The notes under the pieces were generated by a model. The model saw nothing but the letters and a program-made list of their open reading frames with translations. It ran no database searches and was not told the origin of the DNA. From NCBI RefSeq assembly GCF_012934885.1, contig NZ_CP051480.1:248001-312000 (forward strand): a DNA stretch of 64,000 nucleotides. The letters are read 5' to 3'. The DNA is from Mycoplasma phocoeninasale (GTDB taxonomy: Bacteria; Bacillota_I; Bacilli_A; Mycoplasmatales; Metamycoplasmataceae). The position numbers and the translations under genes were made by a program. Below, one piece after another: positions 54,628-64,000 of this stretch; position 1 is the first letter of the stretch, and each line of letters begins with the position of its first letter.

Positions 54628-55482
54628 TTAATGATTTTTATTTTTCTCTAAGATTTTTTGCAAAAAGCTAACGTAATTATCATAACGTTCTTTTTTAATT
54701 ATGCCATCAGCGACTAGTTTTTTAACCTGGCAGTCATCTTCTGATTCAAGATAATGATGACAACTACGATATTTACACAATTTAGAAGCCTCGCGAAAGG
54801 CAACGAATGCTTTTGGAATTTCTTCAATTGTCAAATCAAAATCAATTGAAGAGAATCCGGGAGTATCAATAATTTCGCCACCATTATATTCAATTAAACT
54901 AACTTGTCGAGTAGTGTGCTTGCCCCGGTTAAGAAACCTTGATATTGCTTGCGTTTCAAAATGAGTTTTAGCTAAATAATTAATTAATGTTGTTTTTCCC
55001 ACTCCAGTTTGACCAACAAAAAAACTTGTTTTGTTTTCAAATATTTTATCTAAATTATCAAAGCCAGTTTTGGTTTGATAGTTAATTTCAAAAACGTCAT
55101 ATCCCTGGTCTTTATAGAATTGAATTTTAGAATCTGAAGTTAGATCTTTTTTTGTCAGAATAATAATTGGTTTAACATTTTTATTCTCAACAATAATTAA
55201 AAACTTATCAACTAGTGAATAACTAAATTCAGGTTCAACTAGCGACATCACCACAATTGCCTGATCAACATTAGCAATCTTTGGTCTGACAAAAAAGTTT
55301 TTACGTTCCAAAATCTTAGTAATAAAGCTGCCAATTTCAAATTCAACATAATCTCCGACGATTGGGATAATATCAAGTAGTCGCAGCTTACCACTACCTC
55401 TTACTCGGTAAATTTTTTTGTCTTCGAATGATTTAACATCATAAAATCCAGCTAGTGATTTAACAATTTTTCCAATTGGCAT
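54628..55482 (-). CDS. rsgA: Small ribosomal subunit biogenesis GTPase RsgA
   Basis: This 284-residue circularly permuted GTPase matures the 30S subunit. An OB domain comes first, then the G motifs in permuted order: G4 ILTKKDLT, G1 VGQTGVGKTTLI, G3 DTPGF, then a zinc site CKYRSCHH...DC. The frame has no TGA. In B. subtilis the relative CpgA is phosphorylated by PrkC, whose homologue is directly upstream (19 bases). Confidence 0.95.
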   Translation of the reverse strand: MPIGKIVKSLAGFYDVKSFEDKKIYRVRGSGKLRLLDIIPIVGDYVEFEIGSFITKILERKNFFVRPKIANVDQAIVVMSLVEPEFSYSLVDKFLIIVENKNVKPIIILTKKDLTSDSKIQFYKDQGYDVFEINYQTKTGFDNLDKIFENKTSFFVGQTGVGKTTLINYLAKTHFETQAISRFLNRGKHTTRQVSLIEYNGGEIIDTPGFSSIDFDLTIEEIPKAFVAFREASKLCKYRSCHHYLESEDDCQVKKLVADGIIKKERYDNYVSFLQKILEKNKNH

Positions 55483-55501
55483 ACTAGATTACCTCACCCG
55501 C

Positions 55502-56491
55502 TCATAAACCTAAAACAATAATGGTAATCAAAATTATCAGTCCTCCAATGCTAAAAAACAAAATTGTAAAAAGCTTGCTTCTAAAGAAATTTTTAAAACC
55601 TTTTTTAGATAAATTAGCAGTCAATTCAAGGCGTTTTTCATCTGCTCTTTTAGGATCTAGACAACTTTCTAAATCTAGTAGTAGCTCTTTACAATTTTCA
55701 TAACGCTGTGAAATTTTTTTGGCAGTACATTTAATAATTATGTTTTCTAAAGCCTGAGGAATAGTAATGTTGGTTTTTTCAATCTTGGGTAGTGGTGAAT
55801 TAATTTGCTTCAACATTATATTCTGTGGTTCTTGGTCTGTAAATGGTACCTTACCAACTAACATTTCATACATAATGATTCCAAGCGCATACATATCGCT
55901 ATGAATTGATGGTCCTTGAGCCTGAGTTAAAATTTCGGGAGCAATATATTGAACTGATCCAATGGTTTTATTAGCAGCAGTAACCCGAATAGTTTCCTCA
56001 TCTAGAGAAATTCCGAAATCAATCAATTTAACATTATTAGTGCCATTTTCAATCAGAATATTACTTGGTTTTAGGTCACGGTGAATAATGTTTTGTTTAT
56101 GAATATCAATTAATCCCTGACAGATTTCTTTAGCGTATAAAACGGCAATATCAGGCAAAAGTTTTTGATTTTTACGAATAATATTTTTAAGTCCTTCGCC
56201 ATTAATTAGCTCCATGACATAAAATGATTCTTCAGTACTAATATGAAACATTAAAATTTTTACAACATGACGGCTATGAATTTTTTTTAGCACTTTACAC
56301 TCATTGATAAATCTCATTCGACTTGATTCTGTTTGATTAGCTTCAACTGACAAAATTTTTATTGAATAACGGTTATTATCTTTTTTATAAGTAGCAGAAT
56401 AGACTTGACCAAAACCACCCTGACCAATTAGTTGAAAGTCAGTGAAAAGACTATTTAGGTGCGGATAATTATTTAACTCTTTTTTTATCAT
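55502..56491 (-). CDS. Ser/Thr protein kinase (PrkC-like, no PASTA domain)
   Basis: This 329-residue protein has a full Hanks-type kinase domain: GQGGFGQV (23-30), Lys45, HRDLKPSN (137-144), DFG (158-160), and APEIL. After a short basic linker it ends in a single membrane segment (about 303-329) with nothing outside. PrkC of B. subtilis has extracellular PASTA repeats that sense cell-wall fragments; these are absent, as expected without a wall. It overlaps the phosphatase end by 23 bases, so kinase and phosphatase are translationally coupled. Confidence 0.93.
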   Translation of the reverse strand: MIKKELNNYPHLNSLFTDFQLIGQGGFGQVYSATYKKDNNRYSIKILSVEANQTESSRMRFINECKVLKKIHSRHVVKILMFHISTEESFYVMELINGEGLKNIIRKNQKLLPDIAVLYAKEICQGLIDIHKQNIIHRDLKPSNILIENGTNNVKLIDFGISLDEETIRVTAANKTIGSVQYIAPEILTQAQGPSIHSDMYALGIIMYEMLVGKVPFTDQEPQNIMLKQINSPLPKIEKTNITIPQALENIIIKCTAKKISQRYENCKELLLDLESCLDPKRADEKRLELTANLSKKGFKNFFRSKLFTILFFSIGGLIILITIIVLGL

Positions 56492-57239
56492 TATTCAACT
56501 CCACGATCATTATTGTAATATTATCTTTTGATAAATTTCTTTTAGCGTATTCAATTAATAATTTGGTTTTTTCATCAAGTGACTTTTTTTCATCCTGAAT
56601 AACTTGTTCAATGACTGGCTTATCAACATAATCATGTAACCCGTCAGAGGAAAGCAACACATAGCGAACATCGCATTCCGATCTTATGATAAAGTTATCA
56701 TATTTAATTATTGTTGACGGACCAATGCAGCTAACGAGTTTATTAGCGTCTGGATGTTTAATTGCCATGTCAAAGTCAAGAATATTTTGTGAGATTAGTT
56801 GATTTAGTAAATTTTGGTCAGTCGTTACTTGATGGAGGAGACCATTGTAGACATAGGTTCGTGAGTCACCAACATTGAAGACATAAATTGTTTTATTAGC
56901 ATTAAAAATTAGGCAAGCAGTCAGTGTCGTGCCCATATTTTTAAACTCTGGATTTTTATTAGCAAATTTGATTAAATTTTCCTTAACAAAAACTAAGGCT
57001 GCATTAAATCAAGCATTTATGCCATTTTTGTCATCAAATGCTATATCTTTAGGAAATGATTTATGAAAGTGTCTTGAAAGTAAACTAATAGTTAAATCAG
57101 CACACTTTGAGCCACCAAAATGTCCGCCCATACCGTCACATAACATTGCAAGAGTTCATTTTTCATTTTCAATAATTATGCCACGATCCTGGTTTTCATT
57201 TCTAACAATACCAATGTTTGTGTTAATGCTACATTTCAT
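56469..57239 (-). CDS. PP2C-type protein phosphatase (PrpC/Stp-like)
   Basis: This 256-residue protein is read through TGA. The metal-binding marks are NENQDR (14-19), CDGMGGHFGG (34-43), MGTTLTACLI, NVGDSRTYVY, LLSSDGLHDYV and KDNITIMIVEL. It reverses Ser/Thr phosphorylation by the adjacent kinase. It starts in the few bases after gmk; the ribosome binding site is weak, so coupling to gmk is likely. Confidence 0.93.
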
Positions 57240-57246
57240 AAACTGA

Positions 57247-57873
57247 TTAAGCTTTTCTCCCCTCAGTTTCATTTTCTTTTTTGAATTCAATAACTTTTTT
57301 AAATTCTTTTAGGATTATTTCACGAATTTTTGCAGCGGTTTCTTCAACATCGTCATTAACAACAACATGCTGAAATAAAGTTGAAAAAGCGATCTCTTCT
57401 TGGGCTTTGTTTAGACGTTTAATAATTAAATCTTCAGTTTCAGTATTTCTACCTTCAATTCTCTTTTCTAATTCAGTAAATGAAGGAGGCATTAGAAAAA
57501 TTGAACAAATTTCGTCTTGTTTTCCCATTTTTTTATAATAGTCCAAAATTTGTTTAGCACCATTTGTTTCAATTTCCAAAAAAGGAATTTTTCCTTGTTC
57601 GCAAATTCGATCAATTTCAGAGTATAGAGTCCCATAGTAGTTATCAAAGTGCATTGAGTATTCGATTAAACGATTATCAGTTAAACAAGCATTAAAAGTT
57701 TCGCGTGAAACAAAATAGTAGTGAACTCCATCAATTTCACCTTCACGTGGCTGTCTCGTTGTCATTGAAACAGAAAGTTTTAGCTTTAAATCTTTTTGAT
57801 CAAATAGGATTTTTTCAACCGTTCCTTTTCCAACACCACTAGGTCCTGTAAAGATAATTAATTTTTTTTCCAT
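57247..57873 (-). CDS. gmk: Guanylate kinase
   Basis: This 208-residue enzyme phosphorylates GMP to GDP. It has the P-loop GPSGVGKGT (10-18), the GMP-binding SVSMTTRQPREGE and DGVHYYFVS, the EYSMHFDNYYGT lid and the IEGRNTE...IKRL lid region. Start MEKKLI with AGGGGG upstream. The frame has no TGA in this stretch. It lies between rsmD and the phosphatase, as in several Firmicutes. Confidence 0.96.
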   Translation of the reverse strand: MEKKLIIFTGPSGVGKGTVEKILFDQKDLKLKLSVSMTTRQPREGEIDGVHYYFVSRETFNACLTDNRLIEYSMHFDNYYGTLYSEIDRICEQGKIPFLEIETNGAKQILDYYKKMGKQDEICSIFLMPPSFTELEKRIEGRNTETEDLIIKRLNKAQEEIAFSTLFQHVVVNDDVEETAAKIREIILKEFKKVIEFKKENETEGRKA

Positions 57874-57895
57874 GTGTTCCCCCTTGTAATTAAGA

Positions 57896-58450
57896 TTATT
57901 TAAATTGTGCATAGGTGATGTAATAGACAAATATTTTACCATATTTTTTATTCTTAATAATATTATATGTTCCACTATTAAACAAAAAATCATTGGCATC
58001 AGTCTCAACAATAACAAGTCCACCATAATTTAAAAGCTGCCTTTGAAAAATTGTATCTAAACATCATAACAGAAGTTTTTTGTCAATAAATGGTGGGTCG
58101 AGATAGATGTAGTCAAATTTTTCTTCGCGGTTTTGTTCAAGAAATTTTTGAGCAGTTATGTTAAAAGTATCTAGGTTCTCTTCACCCAATTTATTTTTAT
58201 TTTCTAAAATAATTTTGTAAGCATTATAATCTTGTTCGACACAAATTGCTTTTTTAGCTCCTCTAGAAAGTGCCTCCAAACAAAAAGAACCGCTTCCTGA
58301 AAACAAGTCTAGAAAAATTTTGTCTTTTATTGAAAATTGGATTGAAGAAAAAATCGCCTCACGTACTCGGTCAATGGTTGGACGAGTAGTATTTTTACTT
58401 GGCTGTTTAAGGACTTGTGAACGATATTTTCCAGCTATTATTCTCAACAT
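57896..58450 (-). CDS. rsmD: 16S rRNA (guanine966-N2)-methyltransferase RsmD
   Basis: This 184-residue SAM enzyme is read through TGA. Motifs: start MLRIIAGKYR, RPTIDRVREAIFSSI, DLFSGSGSFCLEALSRGA and the catalytic YLDPPF. It methylates G966 of 16S rRNA. A TATAAT on the minus strand at 58462-58467 lies eleven bases upstream of the ATG with no ribosome binding site, so the mRNA may be leaderless. Confidence 0.93.
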
Positions 58451-58525
58451 ATTTGGATAATATTATATATTAACTTTGCCCATCTAAAGAAATAATGTTT
58501 AAATAAACTATTTACTAAATTTAGT

Positions 58526-58554
58526 TTTACAATTTTTCAATTTTGAATTAAAAT
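58526..58554 (+). promoter_or_regulatory. Promoter of the MYPU_1760-type protease
   Basis: TTTACA (58526-58531) and TAAAAT (58549-58554) have the ideal spacing of 17 bases. The transcript start would be near 58561, with AAAGGGGG upstream of the ATG at 58595. Confidence 0.6.
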
Positions 58555-58594
58555 ATTATTTATTAACAGAGATTCAATCAAAGGGGGCACTAAA

Positions 58595-60775
58595 ATGGAT
58601 GAAGATAACAAGCAAAATGAACAAGAAGAAAACAAAAATCTAAATGGTGCTAACGACAGCTCAGATGCCGAAAATCAAGAAAAAAAGCAAGAAATTAAAA
58701 AAAATGACAGTGTTGAAAAAAATCAAAAAACAAAAAATGATTTAGAAGAAAATCTTGAAGATCAAAAAGATGAAATAGTAGAAAGTACAGTAAAAACAAA
58801 GAAAAGAGGTGGCGGCTTTTTTAAATTTTTATTATTAATTTTTGGACTAATAATTGTCGGCGGATTGGGATATGTTGGTTATCGTTATTTTAAAAACAAC
58901 TTTGAAGATTATTCAAAATCCAGGATGATAAAAATTACCGATCCTGACGAAAAAGATGCCAAAAGATTCAACACAAAACTAATCAATAGTGTTGAAAATG
59001 AAAATCTTTTAGTGACTAATAGAGAATACAAATTTGGTAATCTATCAGTTATTGAATACCCTGTGGGCGAAGATGAAGATAAAAATTTGGTTTATTTTTT
59101 AGATGAAGAAGGAATTAAACTGTTAAATGAACTATTTAAGAAGAGAGTAAATTTTGGGCCAGAGTTAAACGCTCTAAATACCATTTACATAAATAAAAAA
59201 ATTCCATATAATAATGTTAGCAATGCTAATGGCGTTTATCTACCATCCGAGTTTAGCATCTATCTATTTGTTGATAGCATTGTAAGAAGAGACAGCGCTT
59301 TTGTTACATGACCAGTGGAACAAAGAGTTGAAATGCTATTATCAGTACTAGCACATGAATACACACATCATATCGATAATGTTTATAACAAAAGTGTTAA
59401 AAGAGGCGACCCAAATTCAAATATTGACCTAGTTTATAAACTCGGAGATGAACAAAGAAAGAAAAAAGTTAATGAAATTGAAGCTAATAATAATAAGTTC
59501 TTATCGGAATTTCGAGCTAATTTAAACTACTTTGGAGCAGCTGGCGAAGATAATAATGATAGATTTATAAGAAATCCTAAAGATTTTCATCTTTCAAATG
59601 GCCAACCTATTTTTCGTGATTTCTCAGCTTATGATTTATTTAAATATGCAAATTTGGATAATAATGTAATTGATGAAAGACGATACAGCGTTTTTGAAAA
59701 TCCCAACTCAAATTATTTTTTCAATAATGATGAACGTAATGGAGTATCTTTTGGAGAAAAAACTAACGGCGATCGAATTAGATATCTTTACTCATTTGAA
59801 GAACTTGTTCCAAGAGAACTACTAAAACTTGCTTATACCGCAAATCCTAATTTATACCGCAACAGAAGAGGATTTTTTAATTACTTATATTTTTCAAACC
59901 CTGCTTTCAGAAACCTTGGATCATCAGAGGTTTTCTTAACCGCCGTTGGTGATGATATTCTTAAAACGATCGGAATTGATCCAAGGGGAGTTAACAATAG
60001 TAATTTCAAAATCTTCTCTAACAACTGGGTCTTTGACGATGAACTAAGAAAATTCTTTAATAAAAAAGGTGAACTTCCTTATGAAAATATTAGAGGCGAA
60101 AATTTAAGAGCAAAAGGTTTATTCAAAGCCTATCTTGATTTAATGGGTTACCGTCAAACAATTAGCTACATCGGTAATGACTCAACAAAGTGAACTGAAA
60201 CACGCAAAGACTTTAGCAATATTAATCTCGGTGGATATTTAAAAATTAACAAAAGTTTATTAACTAATTCACTACCTAACCATAAAATTAGTTTTCTTAT
60301 TGACTCGCCTAATAAAGATCCACTAAAAATAAAACTTAATCCAACACAATATAACTTCATTGCCAAAAAATTTTGAAACCAAACATACACTGAAAATAAA
60401 ATCGATAATTATACTGAACTATCAATTTACCCTGAAGAACCAAGCGACTATGAATATGTTGCTTACTATTCAGATTCAGTTGGCATCAATGAAATCAATA
60501 ACTATGTGGATAGAAACGGCAAAATGAATATCAAACTATGAATCGATAAAAATGATGATGGTGAAGTTGATGAAAATGAAATCGAAAATCTTTTAAACCA
60601 AAACACCGGTAAGCAGGATTATAAAATTTGAAAAGATAATGCCAGAACAATCACTAATTATCGTCAATATATGAAACTTTTTGAAAACCAAAATGCCCTA
60701 TCAAAAACTTATAAAATTGCAATCAAACAAAATGAAGACAATGATGAATTTTGATATGAATGAAAAAAATATTAA
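58595..60775 (+). CDS. MYPU_1760-type membrane-anchored metalloprotease
   Basis: This 726-residue protein is read through several TGA codons. Residues 1-75 are a highly charged cytoplasmic segment; residues about 76-98 are the membrane anchor (FFKFLLLIFGLIIVGGLGYVG). The outer domain has a zinc motif HEYTHH (HExxH at 254-258), consistent with the Mollicutes family of this name. Near the C-terminus a 12-residue EF-hand-type loop (DKNDDGEVDENE, 651-662) is present. I infer a cell-surface zinc protease with a possible calcium site; substrates are unknown. It has its own promoter and terminator. Confidence 0.82.
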
Positions 60776-60796
60776 CTATATAGTTTACTAGTTTTG

Positions 60797-60826
60797 AATT
60801 TCACAATTCGGTTTGTGAAATTTTTT
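60797..60826 (+). terminator. Terminator of the metalloprotease gene
   Basis: AATTTCACAA/TTGTGAAATT form a 10-bp stem with a 6-base TTCGGT loop, followed by Ts, 21 bases past the stop. Confidence 0.88.
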
Positions 60827-60831
60827 AATTC

Positions 60832-60867
60832 GAAAAAAATAAAAAGGCCATTACAAAACCTTTTTAT
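60832..60867 (-). terminator. Terminator overlapping the stop of the gene ending at 60851
   Basis: ATAAAAAGG/CCTTTTTAT form a 9-bp stem; the 11-base loop contains the stop codon; a T-run follows on the minus strand. Confidence 0.8.
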
Positions 60868-61510
60868 ACATAGAATGTTCTAATTTAATTAGATCAAGAA
60901 AAGTATCGTCATATTTTAGATTATATTTTAAACAATATTTTCTTGCCATTTCCACTCAATACTCAAGACCTTGTTCAAGTGATTCTCACTGTCTTAAAAT
61001 CCCAGCATTAGGTGTCGTTGTTTGTGCCATTACAATTAAATAATGTAAGAAAAAATGCTCTTCAGCTGTAACTAAAATTGCTTCTGATGTACGATATTCT
61101 TTCATACGTGAAAAAATTGCCCCTGAGATTTTAATTTCATCAATGTGGTGTCTTTGATATTTTCATAGTTTAGTTTTGGGATCTAATGAATTATTGGCAT
61201 AATATCTAATTGCTAATTTGTTATATGGCTTGATAATGTGAATAAATTCACTTTTATCACTATTTAACTCTTGAATAATTTCATAGTAGATTTTGACATA
61301 TTTATTATCAGAATTTTTTTTAAGTCAGAAAGGATCATAAAGATTCTTTTTCTGTTTTGAAACCGGAATAAAAACAGTTTTCTTTTCAGGGTCAAAAGCA
61401 CGACCAGATTCAGCTAAACTAGTGTTATATGATTTAAATTTAATTGCTAAAGCAACAATAATAATGACTGCCGCAATTCCAACTAATATCCCTATAATAA
61501 TTTTTGTCAT
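60851..61510 (-). CDS. Single-pass membrane protein of unknown function
   Basis: This 219-residue protein is read through several TGA codons. A membrane segment sits at the very N-terminus (TKIIIGILVGIAAVIIIVALAI, residues 2-23), then a basic cytoplasmic or surface helical domain (YVKIYYEIIQELNSDKSEFIHII, EAILVTAEEHFFLHYLIVMAQ, YWVEMARKYCLKYNLKYDD). No lipobox. The ATG at 61510 is preferred over one codon earlier for ribosome binding site spacing. It follows uvrB by 39 bases. I do not recognise a family. Confidence 0.72.
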
Positions 61511-61549
61511 CATTTCTCTTTTCTTATAAAAAAGTATATTATAAAAGCG

Positions 61550-63520
61550 CTACTGTTCAAGGTCAACTCCAAGCTCAATTAAATAATCACGAACTTTTAT
61601 TGCTTCCTCAAATTTTTTATTCTTTGCTAAATCTTTCATTTTGTATATCATTGAATTGATAAATTTTTTATTGTGAATCATTTTCGTGTAGTCTTTTTCA
61701 TTTAGCAACTTATCAAAAATTTCGTCATCATGCTCCGATTTAGGAATAGCTTTAATAATAGTTTGTGGAGTAATGTTGTGTTCCTGATTGTATTTGCTTT
61801 GGATTTCTCGCTTATGTTTATTATCCTCAATTGCCGCTTTCATACTACTCGTAATTTCATCAGCAAAAAAGATAACTTTACCATTAACATTTCGTGCTGC
61901 CCGGCCAACAATTTGAATTAAACTTCGAGCATCACGCATTAATCCAGCACTATCGGCATTTAGAATACACACTAAACTAACTTCTGGTAAATCAATACCT
62001 TCACGTAGCAGATTAATTCCAATTACTACGTCAAATTTTCCAATTCTTAATCCTCTTAGAATCTCATTTCTCTCAAAAATCTTAAAACGGTCATGAATAT
62101 AAGCACACTTTATTTTATGCTCTTGAAAGTAAAGTGAAAGCTCCTCAGCATTCTTCTTAGTTGTAGTTAAAATTAATGTTTTCTCTTTTTTATTAATTTG
62201 CTCCTGGATTAAATCATAAAGTTCGATAATTTGATTTTTCTTTGGTTTGATTTCAATAATTGGATCTAACAATCCGGTTGGGCGAATATATTGAGTTATA
62301 ACCTCACCTTCAGTTCTGTCAAGTTCATACTCGCCTGGTGTTGCAGACATATAAATTCTTGGAAAGTTAAAATTTTCATACTCAAAGAACTTTAATGGAC
62401 GGTTATCTAAAGCTGATGGCAATCTAAATCCATATTTAACTAAAGTTTCCTTACGTGACCGATCACCATTATACATTCCATTTATTTGTGGAATCATTAG
62501 ATGACTTTCATCGATAAAAATAATTGCATCTTGTGGTAGATAATCAAACAATGTATAGGGACGTTCACCAGCCGACCTTCCGTCAACATAGCGAGCATAG
62601 TTTTCCATTCCGTTTACATAGCCAAACTCTTTAATTGAATCAATATCATTCAATGTTCTATCCTTAAGTCTTTGTGCTTCTAGTAATTTATTTTCATTTT
62701 TAAAATATTCAATTTGATCTTCTAGCTCAATTTTGATTGCTTCACAAATACTCTCAATATTATTAGGATTCACTGTATAGGTGGTGGCCGGAAAGATTGT
62801 AAGTGACTGTTGTGATTTAATTAAACTTTTGGTCAATGAATCAATTAAAGAGATGTTTTCAATTTCATCGCCAAACATCTCAATGCGAATATTATAATCT
62901 GAACTATAACCCGGACATATTTCGATGACATCACCTTTTGTATAAAACTGTCCACGACTTAATTCGCCTTGATTGCGCTCATATCCCATTTGGATTAATT
63001 TGATCAATAGTTCTTTACGACTAATTTTTAAATTGTTTTCAATCGGTAGAAAATTTTTTCGGTATTCTACTGGGTTAAATTCACCATAAATTGATGCAAC
63101 TGAAGCAACAACAATTGTGTCATGACGAATGCTTAATGCATTGATCGCTGACATCCTCATCGCTTCCAATTCTTTATTATTTTTACTTGTCTTTTCAATG
63201 TATAGATCTGACTTTGGTAAATATGCTTCAGGTTTATAATAATCAAAATAGGAAACAAAGTATTCAACTCTGTTTTCTGGAAAAAGTTCTTTTAATTCAC
63301 TGTATAGTTGACTTGCCAAGGTTTTGTTATGACTAATTATTAAAGCTGGTCGATTGACCTGATTAATTACATTTGCGATGGTAAATGTCTTACCAGATCC
63401 TGTTACTCCAAGTAAAATTTGATGGTGTTTATTTTCTTCTAAACCTTCTACTAGTTGCTTTATTGCCTCAATTTGGTCTCCGGCTGGCTGGTATTTTGAT
63501 GTCAGTTTAAGATTATTCAT
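61550..63520 (-). CDS. uvrB: Excinuclease ABC subunit B
   Basis: This 656-residue helicase-like protein loads onto damaged DNA with UvrA and recruits UvrC. It has the P-loop GVTGSGKT (38-45), the beta-hairpin region YFDYYKPEAYLP, motif II IFIDESHL, MSATPGEYEL, motif VI QIVGRAARN and a C-terminal UVR coiled coil (KDLAKNKKFEEAIKVRDYLIELG). The frame has no TGA. No strong ribosome binding site is seen; a TATAAT on the minus strand lies 18 bases upstream. Confidence 0.97.
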   Translation of the reverse strand: MNNLKLTSKYQPAGDQIEAIKQLVEGLEENKHHQILLGVTGSGKTFTIANVINQVNRPALIISHNKTLASQLYSELKELFPENRVEYFVSYFDYYKPEAYLPKSDLYIEKTSKNNKELEAMRMSAINALSIRHDTIVVASVASIYGEFNPVEYRKNFLPIENNLKISRKELLIKLIQMGYERNQGELSRGQFYTKGDVIEICPGYSSDYNIRIEMFGDEIENISLIDSLTKSLIKSQQSLTIFPATTYTVNPNNIESICEAIKIELEDQIEYFKNENKLLEAQRLKDRTLNDIDSIKEFGYVNGMENYARYVDGRSAGERPYTLFDYLPQDAIIFIDESHLMIPQINGMYNGDRSRKETLVKYGFRLPSALDNRPLKFFEYENFNFPRIYMSATPGEYELDRTEGEVITQYIRPTGLLDPIIEIKPKKNQIIELYDLIQEQINKKEKTLILTTTKKNAEELSLYFQEHKIKCAYIHDRFKIFERNEILRGLRIGKFDVVIGINLLREGIDLPEVSLVCILNADSAGLMRDARSLIQIVGRAARNVNGKVIFFADEITSSMKAAIEDNKHKREIQSKYNQEHNITPQTIIKAIPKSEHDDEIFDKLLNEKDYTKMIHNKKFINSMIYKMKDLAKNKKFEEAIKVRDYLIELGVDLEQ

Positions 63521-63537
63521 ATTGATAATTTTAATTG

Positions 63538-63543
63538 ATTATA
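63538..63543 (-). promoter_or_regulatory. uvrB -10 box
   Basis: A TATAAT on the minus strand lies 18 bases upstream of the uvrB start. There is no convincing -35. Confidence 0.4.
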
Positions 63544-63573
63544 TTCATTTAGGATATAAGTTTTTGTTAAATG

Positions 63574-63582
63574 TGGTAAAAT
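63574..63582 (+). promoter_or_regulatory. Extended -10 of the lipoprotein at the window end
   Basis: TGGTAAAAT is an extended -10 box. The ATG at 63590 follows after seven bases with no ribosome binding site, which fits a leaderless mRNA. Confidence 0.45.
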
Positions 63583-63589
63583 CATTTTT

Positions 63590-64000
63590 ATGTCTAATAA
63601 AAATAAAAAAATAAGAAGAATTGGTTTGGGATTGGTAGCAGCAGTTATAACTCCTGCCGTTTTAGGATTAGCAGCGATTGCTTGCAGCCGTGAAAGTGCT
63701 AATGATTTTGCCAGTCAATTTCTATTAGGGCCTAAAGCTAAAGACTATTATAATAGTACAACCAAAACTTTAGATCTCTCACAAACAAATTTAAAAAGCA
63801 TTCCGCAAGCAGCCTTTTCATTAAAAACAATGCTTAGAATTTTTACCATTAATAGAGAACAAACCAGAAACGAAATTGCTAGTGGAATTTTTAGTGATAA
63901 TACAATTAACATTGAAAGAATTATTTTGCCAGAATCACTAGAACTAATTGAAAAAGCAGCATTTGCTGAATTAAGCTCATTGAAAGAAGTTACCTTTGGC
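63590..64000 (+). CDS. Lipoprotein with BspA-type leucine-rich repeats (3' partial)
   Basis: Residues 1-32 form a lipoprotein signal ending GLAAIAC (Cys32). The mature part shown (105 residues) has LDLSQTNLKSIPQAAF and IERIILPESLELIEKAAFAELSSLKEVTF, the pattern of BspA-like leucine-rich repeats (LRR_5) found in many surface proteins of host-associated bacteria. The gene runs out of the window still in frame. It is probably a surface adhesin or host-contact protein. Confidence 0.85.
   Translation, partial: MSNKNKKIRRIGLGLVAAVITPAVLGLAAIACSRESANDFASQFLLGPKAKDYYNSTTKTLDLSQTNLKSIPQAAFSLKTMLRIFTINREQTRNEIASGIFSDNTINIERIILPESLELIEKAAFAELSSLKEVTFG

Overview
The window is chromosomal DNA of a mycoplasma (class Mollicutes). 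It is very AT-rich and genes are tightly packed. Many reading frames continue only if TGA is read as tryptophan (genetic code 4): dnaA, dnaN, gyrB, infB, dnaK and most others carry in-frame TGA codons at positions where the families have Trp. There are lipoproteins with mycoplasma-type lipoboxes and no sign of cell-wall genes. The gene content (dnaA-dnaN, DUF885 protease, LemA, RNase J homologue, MYPU_1760-type metalloprotease, Mycoplasma-type lipoproteins) fits the Metamycoplasma/Mycoplasmopsis side of the group. I cannot name the species from sequence alone. All coordinates below were joined across TGA codons by reading the frame through.

Layout. 1-7.4 kb: tatD-ksgA (+) converge on the replication operon dnaA-dnaN-S4 protein-rpmB (-). 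The AT-rich gap upstream of dnaA is the origin candidate, with a large DUF885 metallopeptidase-like membrane protein on its far side. 7.4-18.2 kb, all (-): an RNase J homologue without its metal ligands, an acidic-tailed membrane protein, a large membrane protein and LemA, then a terminator, then gyrB followed by a LicA-type kinase, a double kinase-like protein and a membrane protein. 18.3-20.7 kb (+): apt-pepF. 20.7-23.3 kb (-): rpmH-rnpA-yidC. 23.4-27.5 kb (+): gpmI, a DUF2779-like nuclease-fold protein, and a MATE transporter. 27.5-36.1 kb (-): tex, then nusA-ylxR-infB-rbfA-mnmG-rlmH. 36.2-37.1 kb (-): proline iminopeptidase.

37.1-42.3 kb is an accessory, defence-like island: an AbiEii-like nucleotidyltransferase (+) converging on a McrB-McrC pair (-). 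42.4-46.3 kb (-): three exported proteins, two with a lipobox and one with the lipobox Cys replaced. 46.4-50.4 kb (-): rpsB-tsf, and dnaK under a CIRCE operator. 50.7-53.9 kb: a small unknown protein, a TM2 protein and a run of four related small membrane proteins, each with its own terminator. 53.9-58.5 kb (-): rsmD, gmk, PP2C phosphatase, Ser/Thr kinase, rsgA, rpe, the Firmicutes-type signalling/ribosome-assembly cluster. 58.6-60.8 kb (+): a membrane-anchored HExxH protease with an EF-hand-like loop. 60.8-63.5 kb (-): a small membrane protein and uvrB. The window ends inside a (+) lipoprotein with BspA-type repeats.

Most of the window is housekeeping. The parts worth a second look are the kinase-like trio after gyrB with lost catalytic Asp residues, the metal-ligand-less RNase J homologue, the natural Asn in the GyrB EGDSAGG motif, the altered DnaA DNA-recognition loop together with the lack of clear DnaA boxes, the nucleotidyltransferase/McrBC island, and the tandem small membrane protein array. 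No tRNA, rRNA, CRISPR array or insertion sequence was recognised.
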